A stretch of 64,000 bases of DNA from Parascedosporium putredinis (lineage: Eukaryota > Ascomycota > Sordariomycetes > Microascales > Microascaceae), in contig CASHTG010000019.1 of NCBI GenBank assembly GCA_949357655.1, positions 868,001 to 932,000 of the forward strand, read 5' to 3'. Positions 38,601 through 49,308 of this stretch are shown in pieces (within the stretch, counting starts at the first letter, position 1; the number at the start of each line of letters is the position of its first letter). The position numbers were made by a program, and so were the translations under genes. The notes beneath the pieces were generated by a model, which was not told the DNA's origin, searched no databases, and was given only the letters and a program-made list of their open reading frames with translations.

Positions 38601-39259
38601 TCAAGGATCACGACCGTTACCGGGCGGCCATGGCGTTGCAAGTCGCCAATCTCTGGACCCGTGCCATGTTCTCGCAGCAGATTGGCATCAACGACCTTCC
38701 GCAGTCGGTCGCCTTCTTCTCGGCCGTGGACATTGATCATGTGCTACGGAAGGAAGTGGACATGGACTGCGTCACCCCGAGCCACGCCGACCCGATCCCC
38801 CACGGAGAGAGCATCGACATCGTCCGGCTGCTCGAAAAGGGGCCCGAGGCGTTGCTCGACCCCGCCATCGTCCCGGAACGGCACGCGCCGAAGCTTGACG
38901 GCATCGCCTACGCGCCGCGTGCACCCGTCATGGGCTCCCTACAAAAGGATGTCAAGGATCCCGTGGCGTTTATCAAGGCCCAGATCACGGCGGACGACGA
39001 CGAACTCAAGGGCCTCGTCAAGGCCCAGAAGAAACCTCCGACTCCGGCCTCTTCCGGCGGGCGGCGGGGCAGGCCTGTCTCGCTCAAGGGCGTGCTGCCG
39101 TACTATTCGCAGGCCAAGCTGATGCCTACCGATGAGCCTATCTCGGTCGGCGAGGCGATGGGCGCGAGGTACAAGAACGCGTATCAGAAGGGAAAGCCAG
39201 AGTGGTCGAGGGGGCCCAAGAAGTCGACCTCAACTCATGCGTATGCGTGGGACCTCTAG
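35687..39259 (+). CDS. mip1: Mitochondrial DNA polymerase gamma catalytic subunit
   Basis: This enzyme replicates mitochondrial DNA. The ATG at 35687 (MLHPATRRFRPSVAT) gives an Arg/Ser/Thr-rich mitochondrial presequence. An intron from 35868 to 36008 or 36021 follows and contains CCCAGT repeats. The proofreading exonuclease shows CFDTEV (Exo I), GHNVGYDRARI (Exo II) and YCAADVAITHRVY (Exo III). The family-A polymerase shows FVGADVDSEELWIAS (motif A), RNDAKVFNYGRIYGAG (motif B) and ITVHDEIRYLV (motif C). A C-terminal extension of about 130 residues beyond the polymerase core, as in other fungal Mip1 proteins, ends in AYAWDL at 39259. Frame breaks lie near 36303 (CCCCC), 37198 and 38090. The last needs two missing bases or one extra. 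All catalytic motifs are present across the frames. Confidence 0.95.
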
Positions 39260-41003
39260 AGCTCTCGGGAAGCCGTCCCGGTCTTATCAACTCGCTCGAC
39301 GACTGCTGCTCTTCCGTCAACCCAACTTATTTCTCACCACCTTCTCTTTTTCTTTTTTTCTTTTTTTTCTTCTTCTTTTTCAAATAGCGTATACTCGGCT
39401 CCGACTCTCGTTCTACTTTCCCTTGTCATATATTGTATACAGTTACCCAGGGGTGTCGCTGTTCACCGTTCAATTGCATAGATGGATGGGTCGGCGTAAC
39501 GAAAAAGAGCATCAGAAGAGAAGGCATCATTGCGGCGTTTGGGAAAGGAGCTCGCGGCTCTATGTGCGCGTGTGTATATCGAATGTATGATACTCTCCAA
39601 GAGCCATGACACTAAACAAATAAATGTAACTCTATTGAATATATAATAACTCGATCTCAAAAATGCATTTGCTACGAATCCCTTGCTTCCTACGCTAACA
39701 ATGAGGGCCATTCATACTCTCGCTGTCTGAACAAGTTGATCGCTGCCCTGGGAGAAGACAGCATCGCATGTCAGTTGTCAGAGTTCCCCTCTCAGTGTAA
39801 TATGGGTTCTCCCGCCCGGCCCCGCAGCTCAATATTGATGCAGTGCGCGCTCAAGGGCAAGTCGGAGATGGCGATGGTGAGCAGCGGCCCCATACTACCC
39901 CACCATACCTCAATCGTGCGAAGGACGGCCTTGGGATGCGACTTGGGACCAAAACATGACGAACCGGCAAACACGGCTTCGCTCCATGGGCTGTCCTGCG
40001 AAGCCGGTGCGTGAGGGCCTCTCTCGGTCGATACCAGTGCAGCGTATTAGTGCAACCGGCTAAATTAACGGTGCATCCACGGTGGAGGAGGAAGGATTTA
40101 AATTGATCCATGCAACGTGCACCACCCTCCTTTGTTAGGGATCCAACGATCAATGGCACCCCAAGGTAAAGCGGACAGCTGCAAGGGCTTGAAAGAATAA
40201 GAAGAAAAAGTCTACATGCAAGGCACCATACCATGTCTTTCTCTGCGTTGCTGAGAGCTTGGATTCGCGCGTCGTTGACAATGCGAGGCTGTTATTTCCG
40301 CCGTGCTTCGTTTCGCGCGCTCCATCGACGGCCGGTGCGGCCGTTTTCCCACTCTTTTCTTCGGTAGACATGGGTTATAAATTCCCGGTCAAGCGGAGGA
40401 CGATGGCCCGCCGACGGGGCACTAGCCTGCTTTGGTTGGTTTTTTCCACCAACGCACTCTTCCATTTCTTCCTCGCCGACTCGCACCCGCGGGCTGGGAC
40501 TGGCTCGCTTTTGGCCTTTGCTTCGAGGTATTAGTTGATTGCGCGCCGCCCGCCCGCTTTTGGCTCTTTTCTCGATGAGGCTTTTCCCGGGACGGCATGC
40601 GGTCGAGGCAAAAAAGACGAGAGCTAGACCCCATTATTAGAACGCGGAGCAAATTAACGCACTCCCATTTTGGCGTCGCTTTTTCCGGGAGCGTTGTGCG
40701 TCTGTTTCTGTGGTAGGTTCATTTAAACAATGGAACCAGAGCATTCCGGGCCCCTCCTCTCGGTTCCGAACCCGCCAGCGAGTTTCTCCAAGAGTTCGGG
40801 TGGACGGGGGAGGGAAAGAGGCAGTAATATATACAGCGCGTGTTGGTCGATTGGTTCCGCTCAAATAAGGACCTCGCCCCGAGGGCTTGGCTCTCGCGTG
40901 CTATTATTCTTCACCTTGCACCCTTTCGTTTCAAGACCCCCTCCTTGGGATCTACCTAACCCCCAGTCACTCGTTTAACCTAGTTCGTTGTTGAGCGATC
41001 GCC
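39260..41003. other. Intergenic region mip1 to carboxylesterase
   Basis: No gene is supported. A strong T/C tract lies at 39340-39383 just after mip1. A TATATA element sits near 40828, about 175 bp before the esterase start, and could be its core promoter. Short frames on both strands show no motifs. Confidence 0.4.
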
Positions 41004-43335
41004 ATGGCTCCCAAGTGGATGGCGCTGTGGGCCGTGTTGGCCACGGCTGTTCTCGGCACCCCTCGACCGCGCAGTTGAAATCCGACGTCTCCATCCTCAT
41101 CGATAATGATCTTTTGGGTATGTGATTTTCGACCGGCCAGGTCTTTTTGTTAAATAAAGCCCGGTATGGGAGCGTCCTACGCGATCTACACTAAGTTGGC
41201 CGAGCTCCCTCAGCAGACGACCTGTTGCTCTAAACTTCGGTCTTTTGTTTCTTTGGGGCACTGTGGTATAAGAGTAAGAACAGTGAAAACGCTTATGCTA
41301 ACGGATGGCACTGGAATACAGGCGCCTCCAGCCCGCTTACCAACTCGGGCGTGCTCTTTCTCGGATCCAAGCAGACTCTAGACAAGGCCCGGGCTGCCTG
41401 CGAATCCCTAGGCGAATCTCTCTGGTCCCCCGAGTCCGATGGCGACATCCAGTCGGGGTTAAACTACCTCGTCTACCAGAAGCGGGCCAAGAAATCCTCC
41501 AAGTACTGGGTGGCCCCCGATGGCGTCGTAGCCCGCAGTATCTCAGCTTCGGGCGAGGTCTCGGAGGAGGACGGCAGCTCGCGCCTCCCGGCCCTGTGCA
41601 CGCAGACCGCGCCCGTCTCGAACACGACGGCCCAGGACGCGAGCGAGCAGTGGCAGGTCTCGGTCCAGGCTAACAACGAAAATCTCATCGGGTACGCACT
41701 CTCCTACCACTGACTGTTGCGGGGTACCCCAGTCGACCATTGATTGCGAATGATCTAACATGTTGCTTTTTTCTTGTTTCCCCCTCCAGCTTCCGCGACA
41801 GGCATGCTTTCCGCTTCCTAGGCGTTCGTTATGCTCAAGAACCCAAACGATTCGACTATGCGGAAGCGCACAAGGGCGACGGCGGTGATGTCTCGGCCCT
41901 CGAGTACGGCGCTCAGTGCTTCCAGTACGGATCCGGCTCCGAGGATTGCCTGTTCCTCAATATCTGGACACCGTACCTCCCCGGACCAAGTGCACGCAGA
42001 AGAAGAACCTCAAGCCCGTCATGTTTTGGATCCACGGCGGCGCGTTCACCGGAGGGTCTGCCAACGACCACACGTTCGACGGGTCCAACATCGTCTCCCG
42101 CGGCGATGTCATCTTGGTCGCCATCAACTACCGTCTCGGAAAGCTCGGCTTCCTCGCCCTCGACGACGGTGAGACCAACGGAAACTATGGTTTGGCCGAC
42201 ATCACGCTTGCCCTTGACTGGGTCCGCGCCAATATTCAAAACTTTGGCGGTGACCCTGACCGGATCACCGTCTTTGGGCAGAGCGCCGGAGCCGGAGCGA
42301 CCCGTGCGCTGATAGCTTCACCCGAGGCCAAGGGTAAATTTGCCGGCGCCATACCTCTGAGCAATCTCGGCGGCTTGGGTTACGGCACGACGTACTCCAA
42401 GTACCTGACCATCTCGGAGGCGGCGGAGCGGGGAGGCAATACCTTTGTCGAGGCAGCCAACTGCACGGACGCGCCCTCTCCTGTCGACTGTCTCCGCGAG
42501 GTGCCCTCGACAAGATTGGCAGCCTCGGTGGCGAGGTCCGGTTCCTCGTAGTAGACGGCAAGTACCTCACCTCGGATGAGCTCCCGCTGAGCGGAGACGT
42601 ACTCGACGTCAACTTGATGATGGGCATCACGGCCGAGGACGGCGCGCCCATGATTAGCTTCCAGCGCGACATCACCCTCGAAGAGCAAGAGGAGTGGATC
42701 ATCTCGCAGGGGTACCCCTACCCGTCCGACCCCGAACTCTACCCGCTTCCCGAGCTAGACAACACCACCATGGCAGTAGACTGGGCGGGTGCGCGCCTCG
42801 CGACCGATGCCGTCTTCCGCTGCGTGGACCAGGCCACCGTGGCCGCCGCGCTCGCCAACTCGCTCCTATCCCAAGTGTACTACTACGAGTTCGACCGCAC
42901 CTACCAGACGCCCGGGTGGCCCAAGACGGATCTGTGCGAGCCCGAGGGTCGCCCCGACGGTAACCCTTCCTCGCCGCCCGGATACCTCCGCTGCCACAGC
43001 GGCGAGCTCCTCTACGTCTTTGGCAATATCGTCCGCGAGGGCCTCCCCTGCGCGACGAGGCCGAGGACCTGGCCTTTGCCCAACTCACCCTCGATTCCTT
43101 TGCCTCGTTTGCGCGGACCTTCGACCCCAACCCAGACCGGGCTTTCCTCGAAGCACGCGGGTTCGCGAGCACTCTCGCCGCCGTGGAGAGGGCGGGCAAG
43201 TGGGAGCCGGCCGTGGATGGCGACCTCAAGCTCAAGGTGTTTGACTGGCCCGAGGAGGAGGGCAATTTGATGGAGGGATTCAGGAGTATCAAGCAGTGCG
43301 AGTGGCTGGGCCTGGGTTTGGATTATTACCTGTAA
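41004..43335 (+). CDS. Secreted type-B carboxylesterase with extra N-terminal region
   Basis: This is an alpha/beta-hydrolase of the carboxylesterase/cholinesterase family. The ATG at 41004 opens a signal peptide (MAPKWMALWAVLATAVLG). Intron 41118-41321 (with TGCTAAC near 41296) leads to a region of about 120 residues, with ARAACESLGESLW, SKYWVA and LPALCTQ, before the esterase fold. Intron 41692-41789 follows. The esterase then shows RFLGVRYAQEP, EDCLFLNIW (family signature), MFWIHGGAFTGGS (oxyanion hole) and VFGQSAGAG with the nucleophile Ser. The stop is at 43333-43335. Four apparent C losses break the frame, near 41052, 41982, 42505 and 43036, each in a run of three or more C. The substrate cannot be told. 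Secretion is inferred from the signal peptide. Confidence 0.9.
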
Positions 43336-44669
43336 GCCGGAGGGCAGGGTGGTGGACAAGAAGCGGTGTCCGGTGATGATATTCGTCCATGTAGCCATGG
43401 ATACATGATCGATACAATAGATCGATAGGTTTTAATGGGCTTCGCTCAAGTACGGATTATTCGGTAGCTACGTGCATCGGTGCGTCGCCCGGTGCAGGTA
43501 TCCATGTGATGCAAAGGCCGCCTCCCTCGTCGGCGCCTTGCTCTCGCCATCTCTATCTGCACTTTCAATCTTTGCCCTAGGCGAGCATTGTTTCAACTCC
43601 GATATTCCGGCCCTCCCTTCGGCGGGGTGTTTCTTGTCTTTTCTTTTTTGACCCATGCCCAGCTATGGACGAATCCAAAGCAGAGTTAACCACTTCATGC
43701 CGGTGCACACATGGCCCATCACTGGATTTGTAATGGAGCGATGGATGTTTTCCTGGCACAGGTCAAGCTGTCCTGGCCGTATGGACACGTGAAATGCTAC
43801 GACTTGACCTTTTTTTTTCTTCGCAAGGCGGAAGCAAGGCGGTTGATACATCCATATCCATTGGATCCATTGCGCCTACCTTGTGTGGAAGCGAAGCGGG
43901 CTCGCGCGCCCTGCTCTTTCCTTCAACGGCTGCCTGGCCTTGTAAACAGAGCCCAGAGTCGACCTACGGTTGATCGATCCTGCCCCGTGCCAGCCAATTC
44001 CACGCGTGTACCAAGGTATTCAAGTTTCAAGTTCCCCGTGGCAGAAGCGATCTCCGATAGTGGTCCAGGAAGCAATCGCGTTTGCTCCCATTTGATCAAT
44101 GATGTTGTGCGAGCACAACTGTGCAGTCACGCTCCATACTTTCGGGCCTCAAATTCGAGTACGGGACATTTGCTGTCGTCGTACAAGTACCATTCCATCT
44201 GGATCTTTTCTTTCCCCATCAATGATCATACAACATTGATGGATGTATCAATGTTACTACACCGCCCGGCTATCTATCATGTGGAGCTGAGCCCTCTTTC
44301 TTCCAAGGCAGAGACAATGCTCGTGTCACACCGCACCGTTCTCATCGCCCAATCCATGCATCTGAAGGCGTGGCGGGGCGTTTTCCCCTTTGCCCATCGC
44401 CGGTTTAGGTTCACCGAGGCCTCCAGAGCGGTAGTACACGGAATTTTTAGGGTATGATAATGCCACAGATTGCCCGCTTGGAACAAAATCCCTGATATTT
44501 ATCAGCCTTCATCTTTCCGATCTTATATCTAGCTACATCGCATGCCACGTGCCGACATCATGAAGCATGAGCCGGCTGCCTAATAATGACCCGATCACAA
44601 AATTTGAGAGCTTTGGCGAAACCCCCTTCCTCTAGTGCGAAGGAAGAGGCCTCGCGTCGTGAACGGTGG

Positions 44670-44697
44670 TTGCTGGCTTGCTGGCTTGCTGGCTTGC
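44670..44697. repeat. 8-bp tandem repeat, TTGCTGGC x3
   Basis: Three perfect copies of TTGCTGGC are followed by a partial fourth. It is a short simple-sequence repeat in non-coding DNA. Confidence 0.8.
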
Positions 44698-47600
44698 CGA
44701 TCGGCTCCAAGGATTGATGGGGCTTCAACGCCAGAACAAGGCAATCGGACAGCCGGCTACCAGTTCCCACGGCTGATTCTTCCCAGTCCCATGAAACCCC
44801 AAACGCCCCGTACCAGTTTATCAGGTGGGCGTAAGAATAAAGAAACTAGAGCCGCTGAGGAAGAAGGCGATATGCTGCCGGAACGAGTCTAGGTAACTGC
44901 GAGTCTCATGATACTCATGTTTGTGTTCGTGTGAAGACGATAAGATATACGTTGAAGATCCGGGGCAAACGATCTCCTGCCCTACCGTTGTCGGGATAGC
45001 AGCAACCAAAAACATGAAGGCGTATCGTATCAGCGAGGCCTGCACTTGTGTTGCACACGTTGGTGGGGGGGAGGGGGCCTGATTAGGAGCCCGCTTTCAG
45101 ATTTGCAGAGTCTCGCGTTGACGAGGCCCGAAGCTTAAAGGAGCAAACGAGGCCACGAGACCCCAACAGCCTTGGAATACCTCGGTACACGTTGCTCAAT
45201 TCTATCCAGTCGCGCGACACGCCAGGGCTGGTGGGTGAAGAAGGCTTTCTCTCAGGCGAGACGGGCTGAGATCCATAGACTTTTTGGTCTTCTCCTTCTT
45301 TGCAGCACCTACCAATACCCCAGGGCGGTTGAGTCCCGCAATGATCAATGAATCCCTTCTAGACAATATGTAGATTTGTTGAATCTCACATCATTGCCAC
45401 CTTACTTTTCGGAATATATAACTTCTTTGTCTGGACGCGCGCCATCATAACACAGCACCCGTTTGCTCTTTTTTTCTTCTTTTTTGACCCTTCACTGACC
45501 CAAACTCTGGATGCCACACGTACGCCGAGCCACTCCCTCTCACATATGGATGGAGACAGAACGAGAACGCCGAGAGAAAGGGGGATGGGTGCCTGGGGAT
45601 ACAACATCCACACCCACCCACACATCAAATGCACCATCTCAACACCACCGGGATACTTTTTCATCATGTCCCCGGATGCGATCAAGCTTTCCCCGGCCAT
45701 CGGTAACGCAAAGTGGATCAATTCGCAACCCCCAGCGGCGTTCAACGGAGCCACCCTCCCTTGCCTCCCTATGGTAATTAGTAACCTTTCCAGTTTTATC
45801 CGGGCAAGGCTATCGAGGCTTAGCGACTCAAAGCAGTTGAAGTCGATCATTGCGACAGCCCTAGTTTTTTCTTTCAAGGAGGGATGGAGGGGAGGGGAGG
45901 TAGCAAGATAACCCCAAGAACCAATATCCAGCTTGGTGTGCATCAGGCCGGTCACTGTTATCAATATTCTCTTCTCACCTCACTTCACGTGCTTTGCCTT
46001 TTTCAATTTCGCCCCATTGCTGCAGTGTTCCCCTACCCCCACAGAATCCAGATGTTAACCCCAAATACATTCCGCACGATGTTTTCGGTAAGCAACTTGC
46101 CGCCGTGGCATCATACACCCCACACGAGTGCCTTGACGGAAGTCCTGGGGACTTGCAAGAACCTCAAGTTTGTGGGCCCGGTGTCCGCCTCACTTTCGGC
46201 CTCCCCCAAACAATTTTGGATGTGATGAGGCAACTAAGAGTAACACCATCAAACCACGATTCTCAGGTATACCGAGGTAGAGCCTGGCTATCTGGCTATT
46301 ACATGGCCTTTGGCCTCATGGTATCACAAGTTTTCTTCTCTACCAGGTTCACAAGCACGCCAAGTCCATCTTCCACGGTGGGGTCTGTAATAACATTGAA
46401 GACCTTGACGCCGGAGTAGGAAGCAACCAAACGATGAGTGAGAAGGAAGAAGACGTATCAATTATGAGAAGACTGAAAAGGGGAGACGAGATGTCAATTG
46501 ATATCGCTTCGGTGTAGAACGTGACCAAAAGGTTTAATATATGAAATGCCAAAGGAAGAGTGACTTGGCTGGCAGCTTCGACCAATGTCTTCCTGGCCAA
46601 GCCTCAACTCGCGTCATTGTTTGGCTCATCCCATCGCAATCGCAGGAAGATCCCACGCTGAGACGCTCAGGGTTGCTACGCTTCAAAGAATGCCCCAAGA
46701 CATGCAAAATGCATGCGGGTTCCCGCCAGGGCATTGCACCGAGATGGCTTGAAACAACAGACGAGATGATTCATACTCATACATCTACATAGATCTTTCG
46801 TATGTTCTGCCTCCCGCTTCGAGCGCATTACCGCGTCGAGTATGCCTCTTCATCCATCTGCCGCCAACAGCTTCGAATTACGAGTGTCCATCATCATGGA
46901 GCTAAACTCGACCTCGTTACCGAGGTACACAGCCTCTTTCCTCCGCTGCTGGTTTTTTCATTTTATTGCCTTAGATCTAGACGAAGGGAGGGTGGAAACA
47001 AAGGTCGCGGGCGCTTTGAATGTAAGGCGGACATCCCGCCTTGACTAGCTCTAGAATGAGTGGATCGTGGGCTCCCGCCCGAGGTCTTGAGGCGGGCCTG
47101 AATCGGGGAGGGGGTCAGCATATCCATCCTTTCCATGTTGGAATTTGGCACATCTTGACGTTGGCCCTCATCCAAAGCTGTCGTCGAATCCAAACCCGTA
47201 TCGCAAATGGGGCCTGCCGGACTTGAACCTTTCTATGAGCGGGAAAAAACTTGAAAACTGTGGAGGGGGCAACAGAAGTAAGGAGGGTAGCGTCCTAATC
47301 GCCACATGCAGCGTGTTCGCTCAAATATCTTGTCAATTGTGATAAACTTTCAAAGAGAAACCCGTTTTAGGGGATCGCAGCCATCTGCGCTCTTGACTTT
47401 AACTTGGTTTCTTTGTTTGGCTTTTCTTTTGAGACAGGTCGCCTGTCAAACATGGGAATGGCGGCGAGCCCTGCGCCATGTTGTGCGGCAGCACCTGGCT
47501 CATCATCCCCCATCCATCATGGATACAACCACAACCTGGGGCAGGGCCGTCCCGCCACTCTCATGTCGTCAAACGTGGGGAACAGGGGGTCTTTAGCGGA

Positions 47601-47805
47601 ACAGACTCAGCCATCTAGCCTCAGGCCCCCGAGGCTTCGCAAAAGCTGAACATCAAAAGAGGTGGTCGTCGGGGCGGACGTTCCAGGCGCAGGCTCCTGA
47701 GCCGTTACACCTGGACATCTTCCAATATCTCCATCGTACGGCCCGTGTCATTGGGGTCCGACAGATGTAACAATGGATGCACAAATGTTTTTCCCTCTGC
47801 CACCA

Positions 47806-47820
47806 CCACCATGATGGTGG
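47806..47820. repeat. Short palindrome CCACCAT-G-ATGGTGG
   Basis: A 7-bp inverted repeat has a one-base centre, next to further CAC and GGTGG units. It could be a dimeric binding site or chance. Confidence 0.6.
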
Positions 47821-48452
47821 GAGGGTGGTTTGATGTATCGACCCGCGTTGGCAATCAATCGTGGCCGTGTCGAGTGGGAGAATGTCGTTGCATCTTGATA
47901 TCGAAAAACACGAGTGAGAAGGAGCGCGTTCTCATGGACGACTCTTTTCTTGTACCCTGCCTGATACCTCAAGTCCAAGGCTGTGTTACCCCCTTTGCCA
48001 TTCACGTCGGGTTGAGGAATCTGAAGAGTGAAGTAATTCACTGATTGGTAATTGTATATGCAGTCCATAAGTGGTAAGTGTGCGTAGCCCGATCCACGAC
48101 TGAGTCGATGAGAAGAGGGCATTTTTGCACCTTTTTCTTTCTTTCTCTTCGCTTGGAGGCGGGCGTTGCTTGTCACGTTGCACTGATACACCACGTACGC
48201 AGTACAGAGACACGATCAATTGATCGCGAGGCAAATTTAGCCCACCTGTTTGTGCATTGCCGCCGCCGGCACCCATTTCCTCGAGGTTTCTTTTCTTTTC
48301 TTTTGGTATCTCTTTTTTTGTTCTTTTTAGAGCAATGTTTTTTTCTTTTTTGGAAGCAAGAGATATCTATTCGATTTAGACAGGCGAGAAACGAGATTGA
48401 GGAGAAGACAAGGCTCGGCTCGAAGGTGGTGAGAATAACTCGGCGATGGATC

Positions 48453-48494
48453 CCTTGGACTCCTTGGCCCCTTGGACACCTTGGCCCCTTGGAC
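48453..48494. repeat. 17-bp minisatellite, about 2.5 copies
   Basis: Units 48453-48469 and 48470-48486 differ at one base (CCTTGGACTCCTTGGCC and CCTTGGACACCTTGGCC). A partial third copy follows. The repeat is non-coding. Confidence 0.8.
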
Positions 48495-49308
48495 GAGTCA
48501 CGAGAACGCAAAAAGAGAATACGTGGATGAATCCAGCTTCATCCAGGAAAAGTAGAATTGAAGACACAATAGCGCGTTAATCCGACGTGAACGGGCGGAT
48601 GGCATGGGAACGGAGGGTTCCGAGGGTCTTGGCTTCCGCCGCACACAACCTGCATAACTGCAGGAGGTGATTAACCCTCCCATCAAGCCTCGTTTCCCAC
48701 CGTCTCGGCAGGAGAATTGAATGCTAACACCCCGGGTGGGTGTTGCCATGCTTGGAATGGATCTGTACCGACACCACCGTGACTCACTGGGCTCATTCAT
48801 CGATAGGTCTCCTTCCTGTCGACCTACCCACCATTCTGGCTGGGTGGGTGAGGTGGCCCTTGGGACTTATACCGGCTCGGCCACGTCCTCACGTCGACGC
48901 TTTACGCCTCTAGCCATGCTGTGTAACGAGGGGTTGCGAGCGTGACTCCCAACTCCCAACCCGTACAGCTAGGTACAGCTAGATGGAGAAGACGATGAGG
49001 TCGACGAGTTTGGCTGTTGCTAGCTGCTTGTATTCATCTGACACTTTCGTGATGGCCAAATTTCTTCCGTTCTTGTTGCTATATAGGTCCAGCCTCGGCC
49101 CTCTCGCCCCCATCCCACCTCTCCGTTCACTTCATCTTTATCCACTTCTACACCAAACACAAAACACAGCTACCTCGCGCTCCTGGTCACTGTTTACCTC
49201 GCACAACTCAGTAACCATATTTTCTTTTCCCATCTCCTCAAAAACAAAACCCCCTTACACACATACAAACCAAACACTGTCTGATATCTCGATCCATCGA
49301 GGTAGAAG

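Larger units (their letters stand above)
43336..49308. other. 6 kb gene-free stretch
   Basis: No frame here shows a recognisable domain or convincing exon chain. The longest frames (for example 45386-45964 on the - strand, 43711-44457 on the + strand) are unsupported. The stretch holds small tandem repeats, a short palindrome and several poly-pyrimidine tracts. Base composition is not strikingly AT-rich, so I see no sign of heavy repeat-induced point mutation. It may hold long promoter sequence or non-coding transcripts. Confidence 0.4.

Noticed and set aside
45386..45964. 192-codon - strand frame in the gene-free stretch
   Set aside because: It has no domain, includes a KKKKKR run from a T tract, and is overlapped by equally long + frames.
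47140..47240. tRNA-like B box on the - strand (GGTTCAAGTCC near 47222)
   Set aside because: The T-stem does not pair beyond two base pairs and no cloverleaf can be drawn upstream.
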